54,611 nucleotides of DNA from Alphaproteobacteria bacterium (GTDB taxonomy: Bacteria; Pseudomonadota; Alphaproteobacteria; Thalassobaculales; Thalassobaculaceae). The translations under genes were made by a program, and so were the position numbers. This document shows positions 43,249 through 53,070 of this stretch, in pieces (the stretch's first letter is position 1; every line of letters begins with the position of its first letter). Under the pieces are notes generated by a model. It saw only the letters and a program-made list of their open reading frames with translations. It searched no databases and had not been told where the DNA came from. The stretch covers positions 1 through 54,611 of the forward strand of contig JANSYS010000026.1 in NCBI GenBank assembly GCA_024742275.1. Direction: 5' to 3'.

Positions 43249-44435
43249 GCGGCGGCACTCCGGGTCGCAGGGGCTTGAATGGTGGCGGCGCCCGCGGGGA
43301 CGCCCGAGGTTTCGGCGTCCGTCAGACCGGCGGTTGCCAGCACCAGCTTGGCCAGGTCTTCGACCGCATGCGGCCGACCGAACGTCCGGGCCGCCTCGGT
43401 CATTGCGGCCAGCCGGTCGGTGTCGTCGAGCAGGTCGACGAGCAGATCCGCCAGATCCTGCGGCGTCAGGGTATGCTGCGGCAGCACGACGGCGCCGCCG
43501 GCAGCCTCTACGGACCGGGCGTTGGCGGTCTGATGGTCGTCTATGGCGCTCGGATACGGGATCATCAGCGCCGGACGGCCGGCGACGGTGTTCTCCGCCA
43601 CGGTAGAGGCGCCGGAGCGGCAGATCAGAAGATGGGCGGCGCGCAGCCGGTCCGGCATGTCGTCGAAGAACCGGCGCACATCGGCGTCGACGCCCATGTC
43701 CCGATAGGCGGCGACAACGCCGTCGACCTCGTTCGGACGAGCCTGCTGCGCAATACGCAACCGGGCACGAAGGCTTTCAGGCAAGAGGGCGACGGCAGCG
43801 GGAACCAGATCGGCGAAGGCGCTTGCACCCTGGCTACCGCCTGTCACCAGAATCTCGCGAGGGCCGTTTTCCGACATCGGCGCCGGTCCGGATGCGCGCA
43901 CGGTCTGCACCGCCTCGCGCACCGGATTGCCGACCAACGAGACTTTGCGGCGATCGGTGCTTGGAATCTTGTCCACCACCTCGAAGCAGGTGGCGATGGC
44001 GGTCGCTTGGCGGGCCAACATGCGGTTGGCCCGGCCGATCACCGCGTTCTGCTCGTGCAGGACCACCGGGATACCGCGCCCGCCGGCCGCGAGAACGGTG
44101 GGGACGCTCGCATAGCCGCCGAAACCGACCACGACGGAGGGATTCAGAGTCGATAGCAGACGGCGTGCATCCCGCCAGCCGAGCAGAAGTTTGACCGCGC
44201 TTTTGAGCTTGGCGACGATACCCCTGCCGGCGATGCCGCCGGCGCGGATCTTGTGGACTTCGATGCCGCCGCCTTCTGACTTCGCAGCGCCGTCGAACGC
44301 GCTCCCGCGGGTGTCGGTGACGAGGGCGACGCGGTGGCCGCGCGCGGCCAGCAGGTCGGCCAGTGCCTTGGCCGGGAATACGTGACCTCCGGTGCCGCCG
44401 GAGGCGAGGACGATCGGGTGGGGGAGCGGCGTCAT
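43245..44435 (-). CDS. murG: MurG glycosyltransferase (lipid II synthesis)
   Basis: 396 residues of the GT-B fold: [22 protein letters not shown] (lipid-binding G loop), [29 protein letters not shown] and the nucleotide-sugar site [34 protein letters not shown]. It adds GlcNAc to lipid I at the cytoplasmic face. ATG 44433-44435 overlaps the ftsW stop by 4 bp. Confidence 0.96.
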   Translation of the reverse strand: MTPLPHPIVLASGGTGGHVFPAKALADLLAARGHRVALVTDTRGSAFDGAAKSEGGGIEVHKIRAGGIAGRGIVAKLKSAVKLLLGWRDARRLLSTLNPSVVVGFGGYASVPTVLAAGGRGIPVVLHEQNAVIGRANRMLARQATAIATCFEVVDKIPSTDRRKVSLVGNPVREAVQTVRASGPAPMSENGPREILVTGGSQGASAFADLVPAAVALLPESLRARLRIAQQARPNEVDGVVAAYRDMGVDADVRRFFDDMPDRLRAAHLLICRSGASTVAENTVAGRPALMIPYPSAIDDHQTANARSVEAAGGAVVLPQHTLTPQDLADLLVDLLDDTDRLAAMTEAARTFGRPHAVEDLAKLVLATAGLTDAETSGVPAGAATIQAPATRSAAA

Positions 44436-45559
44436 ACCAGCACCTCCCGGTCGGTGCCCCGGCGTCGGGTCAACGCAAGCGCCATGCCCATGGCGAAGGC
44501 GAGGGCGAGCAGCGACGAACCGCCATAGCTGATGAACGGCAGCGTCATGCCCTTGGCCGGCATCAGACTGACCGCGGATGCCATGTGGATCAGCGCCTGC
44601 AGGGCGATCTGGGTTAGCAGGCCGGCGGCCGCCAGCAACACAAAAAGGCTGTTTTCCGACAACAGCTTGGCGTAGCCGCGCAGCACGACGAAGGCGTACA
44701 GCGCGATGATCAGAAGACACGCGAGACCGCCGAATTCCTCCCCGGCGACCGAGAAGATGAAGTCCGCATGGGCGTCCGGCAGATAGGCTTTCACCGTGCC
44801 CTCACCAGGGCCGGTGCCGAGCAGTCCGCCATTGACGAAGGCCTCCAGGGATCGGTCGACCTGATAGGTGTCGCCCGATGCAGGATCGAGGAAACGATGC
44901 ACGCGGCTGGCGACATGCGGGAAGACGAGATAGGCGCCTACCGCTCCAATCGCCCCGAGACCGGCGAGGCCGCCGACGAAAATCATCGGCAGACCGGCGA
45001 GGAAGAACTGCCCGAACCAGATGACGCTGACCATCACGGTCATGCCGAAATCCGGCTGGGACAGGAGCAGGGTGACGAGCAGGCCGTAGAGACCGACGGC
45101 GATCCACTGGCCGGGAAACGTCGGGTCGCGGCGCCATTCGGCGAACATCCAGGCGGTGACGACCGCCATGAAGGGTTTGGCGAACTCGCTCGGCTGCAGG
45201 GAGAAGCCCGCGATGCTGATCCAGCGCACGGCGCCCTTGATCTCCGTGCCCACCATCGGGACGAGGGTCAGAAGAACAATGGAGCCCGCGAGGCCGAGGG
45301 TCGCCAACCGTCGGGTCTGCAGGGGGGACAGCATGGAGACCGCGACCATCACGGCGACCGCGACGGGCAGGATCAGGAACTGCCGCCGGACGAAATAGAA
45401 GCTGTCGACACCAATGCGTTCGGCCACGGCCGGACTGGCGGCCAGGATCAGCAGCGAGCCGATGAGGATGACAAGGAGCACGGCGCCCAGGATCCAGCGG
45501 TCCACGGTCCACCACCAGCGGCCGAGGATCGAGCGGTCCGTGCGGGCGATGGCGCTCAT
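44432..45559 (-). CDS. ftsW: Lipid II polymerase FtsW
   Basis: 375 residues of the SEDS family with about ten membrane helices. Landmarks are GAVRWISIAGFSLQPSEFAKPF, QPDFGMTVMV, and DAHADFIFSVAGEEFGG, with the catalytic Asp region, then GMTLPFISYGGSSLLAL. It polymerises lipid II at the septum with FtsI. ATG 45557-45559 overlaps the murD stop by 4 bp; the longer frame upstream is a shadow of murD. Confidence 0.95.
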   Translation of the reverse strand: MSAIARTDRSILGRWWWTVDRWILGAVLLVILIGSLLILAASPAVAERIGVDSFYFVRRQFLILPVAVAVMVAVSMLSPLQTRRLATLGLAGSIVLLTLVPMVGTEIKGAVRWISIAGFSLQPSEFAKPFMAVVTAWMFAEWRRDPTFPGQWIAVGLYGLLVTLLLSQPDFGMTVMVSVIWFGQFFLAGLPMIFVGGLAGLGAIGAVGAYLVFPHVASRVHRFLDPASGDTYQVDRSLEAFVNGGLLGTGPGEGTVKAYLPDAHADFIFSVAGEEFGGLACLLIIALYAFVVLRGYAKLLSENSLFVLLAAAGLLTQIALQALIHMASAVSLMPAKGMTLPFISYGGSSLLALAFAMGMALALTRRRGTDREVLV

Positions 45560-46983
45560 GACGCCCTCCGATGCTCGCCGATTCCGCCGCCGATTCCGCC
45601 GCCGTCGCCGCCCGTCAGATCGTGTACGAGGCTTCGGAACTCCTCGCCGCGCATCTCGAAATTGGGGAACTGGTCGAAGCTGGCCGCAGCCGGGGAAAGC
45701 AGGACGGTGGCGCCCCGCAAACCGTCCTTCTGGGCGTCCGCATGGGCCTGACGCACGGCGCTGTCGAGGGTGCGGCACAGCACGGTCGGGCAGGCGTCGC
45801 CGATCTGGCGCACGAACGCTCCGGCGCTCTCGCCGATCAGGTAGGCGCGCTTCACCCGGCCGAAAAGCGGGGCGAGTGGTTCGATCCCGCCCTCCTTCGC
45901 CCGGCCGCCGGCGATCCAGTAGATCGGGTCGTAGCAGGCCAGTGCCCGGGCGGTGGCGTCGGCGTTGGTCGCCTTGCTGTCGTTCACATAGGTCACGGTG
46001 CCGGTCACCGCGACCCGCTCCAGGCGATGGGCGAGTCCGGGGAAGCTGGCGATCGCGGCGGCGATGGCGTCGCTGCTCAGACCGAGGGCCAAACATGCGG
46101 CGGCTGCGGCTGCGGCGTTCTGGGCGTTGTGGATGCCCGGCAGCGCGGGTGCGCGCTCCAGGTCGACGATCCGTTTCGGCTGACCCGTGCGGGCGTCGAT
46201 CAGCACCCCATGATCGGCGTAGACGCCACCGACGACCTGCTCTTGACCCGAAATCTCGATCAGGCGACGGCCGTCGCGCCGCAGCTTTTCGGCGACGTCG
46301 TGCGATGGTTCGTCGTCGACGCCTATCACGGCGAAGGACCCCGGCGACTGGTGGGAGAAGATCCGACGCTTGGCGGCGATGTAACCGGCGAAGGTCCCGT
46401 GCCGTTCGATGTGATCCGGGGTGATGTTGAGCAGGATCGCCACGGTCGGCGCCAGCGACGGTGTGATTTCTAGCTGATAGGAACTCAGCTCGAGCACCAG
46501 GACGCCGTCGCGTCCCGGGTCCTCGAATTCCAGCGCCGGGCGACCCAGATTGCCCCCGACCTGAACCGGCAGGCCGGCTTCCGCCAGGATGTGGCCGATC
46601 AGGGCCGTGGTGGTCGATTTGCCGTTGGTGCCGGTGATGGCGACGACCCTGCGGTCGGGGAGGGCGCGCAGCAGCAGTTCGACATCCCCGACGATGGAGA
46701 GGTCGCGCGTTTTCGCGTCAGCCGCTACCGGATGCGGTGCTGGGTGGGTGTGCGGGATGCCCGGCGACAGGACGAGGGCGTCCACGTCTCCCAGGCCGCG
46801 AACGGTCAGATCGACCAGCTCGACTCCGGGCATGCCGACGACCCGGCTACGCCCCGCCTCGGTATCGTCCCAGGCGAGAACCGCCGCTCCCGCCCGCGCG
46901 AGTGCGCGCGCGGCCGCGGCCCCGGATTTACCGAGGCCCATCACGGCGTAGGTCCTGCCCTTGGCGAAGTCGAGGTTCACCAT
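45556..46983 (-). CDS. murD: UDP-N-acetylmuramoylalanine--D-glutamate ligase
   Basis: 475 residues of a Mur ligase: YAVMGLGKSGAAAARAL at the N-terminus, VAITGTNGKSTTTALIGHIL (ATP loop), LLNITPDHIERHGT and TYVNDSKATNADATARAL. It adds D-Glu to UDP-MurNAc-L-Ala. An Asp/Gly-rich tail (GGDGGGIGGGIGEHRR) is unusual but short. It starts 4 bp after the mraY stop. Confidence 0.96.
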   Translation of the reverse strand: MVNLDFAKGRTYAVMGLGKSGAAAARALARAGAAVLAWDDTEAGRSRVVGMPGVELVDLTVRGLGDVDALVLSPGIPHTHPAPHPVAADAKTRDLSIVGDVELLLRALPDRRVVAITGTNGKSTTTALIGHILAEAGLPVQVGGNLGRPALEFEDPGRDGVLVLELSSYQLEITPSLAPTVAILLNITPDHIERHGTFAGYIAAKRRIFSHQSPGSFAVIGVDDEPSHDVAEKLRRDGRRLIEISGQEQVVGGVYADHGVLIDARTGQPKRIVDLERAPALPGIHNAQNAAAAAAACLALGLSSDAIAAAIASFPGLAHRLERVAVTGTVTYVNDSKATNADATARALACYDPIYWIAGGRAKEGGIEPLAPLFGRVKRAYLIGESAGAFVRQIGDACPTVLCRTLDSAVRQAHADAQKDGLRGATVLLSPAAASFDQFPNFEMRGEEFRSLVHDLTGGDGGGIGGGIGEHRRAS

Positions 46984-46987
46984 CGCG

Positions 46988-48076
46988 TCACCTCAGCTTC
47001 AGGGTCGAGAGGCCGATCAGCGCCAGGATGATGGCGATGATCCAGAACCGGATGACGATGGTGGGCTCGTGCCAGCCCTTCTTCTCGAAGTGATGGTGGA
47101 GCGGCGCCATGCGGAACACGCGCTTGCCGGTGAGCTTGTAGGAGGCGACCTGGACGATTACCGAAACCGTCTCGAGAACGAAGAGGCCGCCGACGATCGC
47201 AAGCACGAGTTCATGCTTGGTGATCACGCTGACCGTGCCCAGGGCGCCGCCGAGCGACAGGGAACCGGTGTCGCCCATGAACACCATGGCCGGCGGGGCG
47301 TTGAACCACAGGAAGCCGAGACCGGCGCCGATCAGGGCGCCGCAGAGCACCGCCAACTCGCCGGTACCGGGAACGTGGTGGATCTGCAGGTAGTTGGCGA
47401 AGACCGCATTGCCGACGAGATAGGCGATCAAGGCGAAGACGCCGCCCGCGATCATCACCGGCACGATGGCCAACCCGTCCAGGCCGTCCGTCAGGTTCAC
47501 CGCGTTCGAGGCGCCGATCATCACGAACACGGCGAACGGAATGAAGAACCAACCGAGGTTGATCAGCAGGTCCTTGAAGAACGGGACAGCCAGGCCGAAG
47601 GTCAGCGGTTCCTCGAAGGTCGAGGTGATGGCCAGGGCCGCCGCCGTCGCGATGGCGATCTGAAAGGCGAGCTTGAGCTTGCCCGGCAGACCCTTGGTGT
47701 TCCTCTTGGTAAGCTTCAGCCAATCGTCGGAGAAGCCGATGGCCCCGAAGCCCAGCGTGACAAGGAGCGTCGCCCAGACGTAGGGGCTGGACAGGTTCGC
47801 CCAGAGCAGGGTCGACACCACCAGCGCGATCAGAATCAGAAGGCCGCCCATGGTTGGCGTACCCTTCTTGGTCAGCAGATGGCTTTCCGGCCCGTCCTCG
47901 CGGATCGGCTGCCCTTCCGCCTGACGGCTCTTGAGCCAGCGGATGAGCGTCGGGCCGAGCACGAAAGCGATCAGCAAAGCGGTCATCGTCGCCCCGCCGG
48001 TGCGGAACGTCAGGTAGCGGAACAGGTTGAAGGCCTGGAATTCGTCGGCGAAGGGGGCGAGCAGGTTGTACAGCAT
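46988..48076 (-). CDS. mraY: Phospho-MurNAc-pentapeptide transferase
   Basis: 362 residues, ten predicted membrane helices. Catalytic motifs are [17 protein letters not shown] (the Asp-rich site), [23 protein letters not shown] and [13 protein letters not shown]. It transfers phospho-MurNAc-pentapeptide to undecaprenyl phosphate, giving lipid I. ATG 48074-48076 lies 3 bp after the murF stop. Confidence 0.96.
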   Translation of the reverse strand: MLYNLLAPFADEFQAFNLFRYLTFRTGGATMTALLIAFVLGPTLIRWLKSRQAEGQPIREDGPESHLLTKKGTPTMGGLLILIALVVSTLLWANLSSPYVWATLLVTLGFGAIGFSDDWLKLTKRNTKGLPGKLKLAFQIAIATAAALAITSTFEEPLTFGLAVPFFKDLLINLGWFFIPFAVFVMIGASNAVNLTDGLDGLAIVPVMIAGGVFALIAYLVGNAVFANYLQIHHVPGTGELAVLCGALIGAGLGFLWFNAPPAMVFMGDTGSLSLGGALGTVSVITKHELVLAIVGGLFVLETVSVIVQVASYKLTGKRVFRMAPLHHHFEKKGWHEPTIVIRFWIIAIILALIGLSTLKLR

Positions 48077-48079
48077 GGC

Positions 48080-49498
48080 TCAGCGCCCTCCGGCGGCAAG
48101 ACGCCGATCGGCCGTGCCGGCGGCTTCGAGCGCCGATACGATTGCCTTCATGCCCATGGCGAGCGACCCCTTGATGAGCACCACGTCGCCGTCCTTCACG
48201 GTTTCTGCAACCGGCCCGGCGAGCGCGTCCGCCGTTTCGGCCCATAGGGTCACGCGATCGGGGCCGAGTGCGTCGCGCAGGTGAGCCATCGTCTCCCCGC
48301 AGAGAAAGACTTCGTCGGGTGACGCCGCGTCGAGGGCGTCCTTCAGGCCGGCATGGGCCGAAGGCGCGGTGCCGCCCAGTTCCCGCATATCGCCGAGGAT
48401 CAGGATCCGCCGCTTGCCCGGGGCGGCGCCGAAGACCGACAGGGCGGCGCGAACCGCCGGTGGGCTGGCGTTGTAGCTCTCGTCGATCAGCAGTGCCGAC
48501 CCGCCGTCGGCCGTGGCGATGGTGGTCTGGCCTCCGCGCCCGCGCATCGCGGACACGCCCGCGAGCCGGTCCAGGCATGGCATGATCTCAAGCCCCAGCG
48601 CATGGAGAACGGCGACGACGCCCAGGCTGTTGAAACCCCAGTGTTCCCCGATGCCTCCGACTGTCCAGGCGTATTCCCCGCCCGCGACCGTCGCGCTGAC
48701 CGTCGTTCCGTTAGCGCCCGGTGCGATCTCGAGGCAGCGAACGTCGCAGGTGGCGGCATGGCCGAAGGTGACCACGCGGTCGACCCCCAGATCCCGGGCG
48801 CGGCGCCGGATCCGGTCGTAGTGCGCGTTGTCGCAGTTCAGCACGGCCACGCCGCAGGGCTCGATGCCTTCCAGGATCTCTGCCTTCGCGTCGGCGATAC
48901 CTTCAATGCCGTCGAAGAATTCGATATGGACCGGCTCGACATTGGTGATGATCGCTGCGTGCGGTGCCACGAGGCGGGTCAGCGGTCGAATCTCGTTGGC
49001 ATGGTTCATGCCCAGCTCGAACACGGCGAAGGCGCAATCCTGCGGCAGCCGTGCCAGGGAGAGCGGGGCGCCGATGTGGTTGTTGAGGTTGCCGGCGGTC
49101 GCCACCGTCTTGCCATGGGCGGAGAGACAGGCTGCCAGCATCTCCTTGGTGCCGGTCTTGCCGACGCTGCCGGTCACCGCGACGATCCGCGCCGTCGACC
49201 GGGCGCGGGCGAAACGGGCCAGGTCCTCCAGTCCGTCCATGACGTCGTCGACCAAGAGCAACGGCGCATCGTCCAGACCGTCGGGAACGCGGGAAACGAG
49301 GGCGGCCGACGCACCGGACGCGAGGGCGGCGGCGACGAAGTCGTGGCCGTCCACCCGCTCGCCGGTCAGGGCCACGAACAGGTCGCCGGGCTCAATTTTG
49401 CGGCTGTCGATCGTCACGCCGTCGGCGGTCCAATCGGGGCCGAGAGCCTTGCCGTGGGTGGCCTCGACGGCGCTATCGCGGGTCCAAAGGGCGCTCAT
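48080..49498 (-). CDS. murF: UDP-MurNAc-tripeptide--D-Ala-D-Ala ligase
   Basis: 472 residues of a Mur ligase: VTIDSRKIEPGDLFVAL (N-terminal UDP domain), IVAVTGSVGKTGTKEML (ATP loop), TAGNLNNHIGAPLSL, ELGMNHANEI and IDESYNASPPAVRAAL. It attaches the D-Ala-D-Ala made by Ddl. ATG 49496-49498 overlaps the murE stop by 4 bp; the longer upstream frame is a shadow of murE. Confidence 0.96.
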   Translation of the reverse strand: MSALWTRDSAVEATHGKALGPDWTADGVTIDSRKIEPGDLFVALTGERVDGHDFVAAALASGASAALVSRVPDGLDDAPLLLVDDVMDGLEDLARFARARSTARIVAVTGSVGKTGTKEMLAACLSAHGKTVATAGNLNNHIGAPLSLARLPQDCAFAVFELGMNHANEIRPLTRLVAPHAAIITNVEPVHIEFFDGIEGIADAKAEILEGIEPCGVAVLNCDNAHYDRIRRRARDLGVDRVVTFGHAATCDVRCLEIAPGANGTTVSATVAGGEYAWTVGGIGEHWGFNSLGVVAVLHALGLEIMPCLDRLAGVSAMRGRGGQTTIATADGGSALLIDESYNASPPAVRAALSVFGAAPGKRRILILGDMRELGGTAPSAHAGLKDALDAASPDEVFLCGETMAHLRDALGPDRVTLWAETADALAGPVAETVKDGDVVLIKGSLAMGMKAIVSALEAAGTADRRLAAGGR

Positions 49499-50958
49499 AC
49501 CGCAGCCCCGCGCGCATGAACGGCCTCGCGGGCGACCGTTGCGTCGTCGAAAGGATGCTTGACGCCGTTGATCTCCTGACCCTGTTCGTGGCCTTTGCCG
49601 GCGATCACCAAAACGTCGCCCGGTCCGAGCCTCGCGACGGTGTCGTGGATGGCCGTCCGCCGGTCGCCGATCTCCACACCGCCCCTGCAAGCGGCCAGGG
49701 TCGCGGCGCGGATCGACGCCGGGTCCTCCGAGCGCGGGTTGTCGTCGGTGACGACCGGTCGGTCCGCGTGCTTGGCGACGGCAGCGCCCATCAAGGGGCG
49801 CTTGCCGGGATCGCGGTCGCCGCCGCACCCGAACACGCACCAGAGTTCGCCGTCGGTATGCGGACGCACCGCTTTCAGCACGGTCTCGAGCGCATCGGAG
49901 GTGTGCGCGTAGTCGACATAGACCGCCGCGCCGTTCTCCAGAACCGCGACCCGTTCCATCCGACCGCGCACCCCTGTCAGATGGGGCAATGCCGCGAGTG
50001 CCAGTTGCATCGGCGTTCCGCTGCCGACGGCAAGGCCCAGCGCGGCCAAAGCGTTCCAGGCTTGGAAATCGCCGATCAGGCCCAGTTCGACCGGATGGGA
50101 CCGGCCGTCTGCGGCGATCTCCAGGACTTGACCGGTCGGCCGGCTACGGCGCGCGACGATGCGCAACTCCGCGCCGGGCCGCATGCCGTAGGACAGAACC
50201 CGATGGCGGCGGCGGTCGGCGGCGTCGCGGAACGTGTCGAACTCGGGCGAATCCATGTTCAGCACCGCGGTTCCGCCCGGCGCCATTACCCGGTCGAACA
50301 GGCCGAGCTTGGCTGTCCGGTAGGCGTCCATGTCCCCGTGGTAGTCGAGATGGTCACGGGTCAGGTTGGTAAAGGCGGCAGCCTTGATCTCGACACCGTC
50401 TAGGCGAGCCTGGTCGAGCCCATGGCTGGAGGCTTCGAGGGCCGCGTGATCGACGCTGACGTCCACCAACTCGTGGAGCAGCGCGTGCAGGTGAACCGGG
50501 TCCGGCGTGGTCAGGCTGGGACCAGTGGTCTCGCCGTCCACCGTCAGTCCGAGGGTGCCGATCGAGGCGGCGGAGTAGCCGGCACGGTTCCAGATCTGGC
50601 GGGTGAATTCGGCGACGGAGGTCTTTCCATTGGTCCCCGTCACCGCGACCACCGTTTCAGGCTGCGACCCGTAGAATCGCGCGGCCATACGGGCGAGCCG
50701 CCGGCGCGGATCGGCGTCGCGCACCAGGCCGACCGCGCATTCGAGCACGTCCGGCGTGGTCAGGACGGCGGCCGCTCCCTTGGCGACGGCGTCGGCGATG
50801 TAGGCCCGACCGTCGAGCTTCGATCCGGGCAGGGCGGCGAACAGAAAGCCCGGGCGGACCGCGCGACTGTCGGCGGTCAGGCCGAGAATTTCCGGATCCC
50901 CCTCCACAAAGATCGTCGGGGCCGCGCTGTGCGGGTCGATGAGATCAGAAAGATGCAA
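49495..50958 (-). CDS. murE: UDP-MurNAc-dipeptide--meso-diaminopimelate ligase
   Basis: 487 residues of a Mur ligase: GLTADSRAVRPGFLFAAL, VVAVTGTNGKTSVAEFTRQIW (ATP loop), LTRDHLDYHGDMDAY and TDDNPRSEDP. The DNPR motif marks the meso-DAP-adding type, as expected in a Gram-negative. The best start is TTG 50956-50958, which has GGAGG 8 nt upstream; this overlaps ftsI by 14 bp. A frame from 51018 is open but lacks a good site. Confidence 0.95.
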   Translation of the reverse strand: MHLSDLIDPHSAAPTIFVEGDPEILGLTADSRAVRPGFLFAALPGSKLDGRAYIADAVAKGAAAVLTTPDVLECAVGLVRDADPRRRLARMAARFYGSQPETVVAVTGTNGKTSVAEFTRQIWNRAGYSAASIGTLGLTVDGETTGPSLTTPDPVHLHALLHELVDVSVDHAALEASSHGLDQARLDGVEIKAAAFTNLTRDHLDYHGDMDAYRTAKLGLFDRVMAPGGTAVLNMDSPEFDTFRDAADRRRHRVLSYGMRPGAELRIVARRSRPTGQVLEIAADGRSHPVELGLIGDFQAWNALAALGLAVGSGTPMQLALAALPHLTGVRGRMERVAVLENGAAVYVDYAHTSDALETVLKAVRPHTDGELWCVFGCGGDRDPGKRPLMGAAVAKHADRPVVTDDNPRSEDPASIRAATLAACRGGVEIGDRRTAIHDTVARLGPGDVLVIAGKGHEQGQEINGVKHPFDDATVAREAVHARGAAV

Positions 50959-52669
50959 GTCGTTTACCTCCGGTGTCGGGTAAATCGACCAGCAGATCGC
51001 GGCGAATCTCGGGCGCATTCATGTTGACCGGCGCCACACCAAGGAGCGGCGCGGCCCGTTCAACGATGCGTTTGACGGCGGGGGCCGCGACCCAGCCGCC
51101 GGTGGCGTAGCCTTGGGAGAACTTCTGACCCTTCGGCTCGTCGACCATGACGAGCACGACGTATTTGGGATCGTGGACCGGGAAGGCGGCGACGAAGGAG
51201 GACAGCAGGGACTTGCGGGCGTAACCCCGGCCGCCGGCTTTCTCGGCCGTTCCGGTCTTGCCGCCGACCATGTAGCCCAGGGCGTCGGCGTTCCGGCCGG
51301 TGCCGTCCAGCACGACCAGACGCATCAGCTTGCGCATGGCGAGCGAGGTGTCAGGCTTCAGAACTTCCTCGCCGACCACACGGCCGGTTGTCTTCAGCAG
51401 CGTCGTCGGCCGCTTGATGCCGCCGTTGACCACCGTCGCCACGCCGGAAGCCAAATGCATCGGGCTTACGGACATGCCGTGGCCGAACGAGATGGTCATG
51501 GTGTTGATCGGCCGCCACGGGGAGGGGACCAGCGGATATCCGCGTTCCGGCAGTTCCAGCGACATCGGTTGAAGCATTCCGAGGCGGCCCATGAATGCCT
51601 TCTGGCCATCGGTGCCGACGTCCATCGCCATCTTCACCGAGCCGATATTGGACGAGTACTTGAAGATCTCCGGTACCGACAGCCACCGGTGCTCACCGTG
51701 GAAGTCGTTGATCGTGAAACGCGAAATGCGGATCGGCTTCGTGGCGTCGTAGCCGTCCTTCAGGGTCACGGTGCCGGCATCGAGCGCCATGGCCGTGTTA
51801 AAGATCTTGAAGGTGGAGCCCATCTCGTAGACGCCGAGCGTCGCCCGATTGAAGCGCTGGTCGGCGCTCATATCGCCCGCCAGATTCGGATCGAAATCGG
51901 GCAGAGACACCATGGCGACGGTCTCGCCGGTATTGACGTCGAGTACAATGGCGGTGCCGCCGATGGCTTCGAACAGGCCGATTTGACGGGCCAGTTCCTG
52001 GCGAACGATGTGCTGGATCCGCAGGTCGACGGAGAGGCGAAGCGGTTCTCGACCGTGGCGCAGAACATCGTCGAAGGCTCTCTCGACACCCGCGATCCCG
52101 CGGTCGTCGACATCGGTGTAGCCGACCACATGGGCCACGAGGGAACTCTGCGGATAGATCCGCTTCCACTCGTCCATGAAATGCAGCCCCGGTATGCCCA
52201 GGGCGTTCACACGATACTGCTCGTGCGGGGTGAGGCTGCGCTTCAGCCAAACGAAACGGCGGTTGGTCCGCAGCTTGGCCTCTACTTCCGGCACGGCCAG
52301 GTCAGTGAGAACCGTGGCCAGGCGGCGGGCGGCGCGGGCCGGGTCCAGCACTTCGCTCGGATCGGCATACAGGGACGGCGTGCGCAGCGACGTGGCGACC
52401 AGCAGGCCGTTCCGGTCGACGATGTCGGCGCGCCCCGTCTGCAGGGCGGCGTCGGCCCCAGCCGTGGGGAGCATCGGCTCGTTGTGATCGCGCAAGGCGG
52501 ACAACTCGACCACCCGTCCGGCGACCGCCGCGAAAGCGAGCGTGATCAGGCAGCCGGCCAGAATCAGCCGATTCCGCCCGACTTCCAGTGCCTGCTTGGC
52601 CGCACCGTCCAGACGGACCGACTTGCCGGGACGGAGCCGGGAGCCCTTGATTTGATGCGCGTCGCTCAT
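50945..52669 (-). CDS. ftsI: Septal transpeptidase FtsI (PBP3)
   Basis: 574 residues of a class B penicillin-binding protein: one membrane anchor (about 34-53), a pedestal domain with RRLATVLT and RRFVWLKRSL, then the transpeptidase with the active-site Ser in MGSTFKIF (SxxK), the SSN in FKYSSNIGSV and KTGTAEK. It crosslinks septal peptidoglycan with FtsW. ATG 52667-52669 overlaps the ftsL stop by 4 bp. Confidence 0.96.
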   Translation of the reverse strand: MSDAHQIKGSRLRPGKSVRLDGAAKQALEVGRNRLILAGCLITLAFAAVAGRVVELSALRDHNEPMLPTAGADAALQTGRADIVDRNGLLVATSLRTPSLYADPSEVLDPARAARRLATVLTDLAVPEVEAKLRTNRRFVWLKRSLTPHEQYRVNALGIPGLHFMDEWKRIYPQSSLVAHVVGYTDVDDRGIAGVERAFDDVLRHGREPLRLSVDLRIQHIVRQELARQIGLFEAIGGTAIVLDVNTGETVAMVSLPDFDPNLAGDMSADQRFNRATLGVYEMGSTFKIFNTAMALDAGTVTLKDGYDATKPIRISRFTINDFHGEHRWLSVPEIFKYSSNIGSVKMAMDVGTDGQKAFMGRLGMLQPMSLELPERGYPLVPSPWRPINTMTISFGHGMSVSPMHLASGVATVVNGGIKRPTTLLKTTGRVVGEEVLKPDTSLAMRKLMRLVVLDGTGRNADALGYMVGGKTGTAEKAGGRGYARKSLLSSFVAAFPVHDPKYVVLVMVDEPKGQKFSQGYATGGWVAAPAVKRIVERAAPLLGVAPVNMNAPEIRRDLLVDLPDTGGKRLASF

Positions 52670-53070
52670 TGACGCACCTTCAGGGAGATGGTGAGCGGAC
52701 GCGGCAGGGGGGTCGGCGGCGCGAACGCGGGCATGGCCGCTTCTCCGGCGCCGGCCAGTTGCGGCAGGTCGCTTTCGGCGTCCGGCAGGACCGGCAGCCG
52801 CATCGGCAGTTGCTCGATCTGACCGAGCCGCGTGGTGTCCAGGGGCACCAGATGCAGGTGACGCCGGACCATCGCCTCCAGGTTGCTGGGTCGGTTCAGA
52901 TAGGACCACTCGGCCTCAAGGACGTGAACCGCCTCCTGGTTGGCCAGAATCTCGCGGTGCAGGGCGGCGAGCCGCTCCTCGCGGTCCTGAACCTCGTACT
53001 TCACCATGAACAGGGCGACTCCGAGACAGGCGGCGATCAGGAACCACAGAACCGTTACACGACGCATCAC
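52666..53070 (-). CDS. ftsL: Cell division protein FtsL
   Basis: 134 residues. A short N-terminus, one membrane helix (TVLWFLIAACLGVALFMVKYEV, about 6-27) and a coiled coil (EERLAALHREILANQEAVHVLEAEWSYLNRP), then a Pro-rich tail longer than in enteric FtsL. It forms the FtsQLB complex. Start is GTG 53070, giving a 4-bp overlap with rsmH, or ATG 53067. Confidence 0.88.
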   Translation of the reverse strand: MMRRVTVLWFLIAACLGVALFMVKYEVQDREERLAALHREILANQEAVHVLEAEWSYLNRPSNLEAMVRRHLHLVPLDTTRLGQIEQLPMRLPVLPDAESDLPQLAGAGEAAMPAFAPPTPLPRPLTISLKVRQ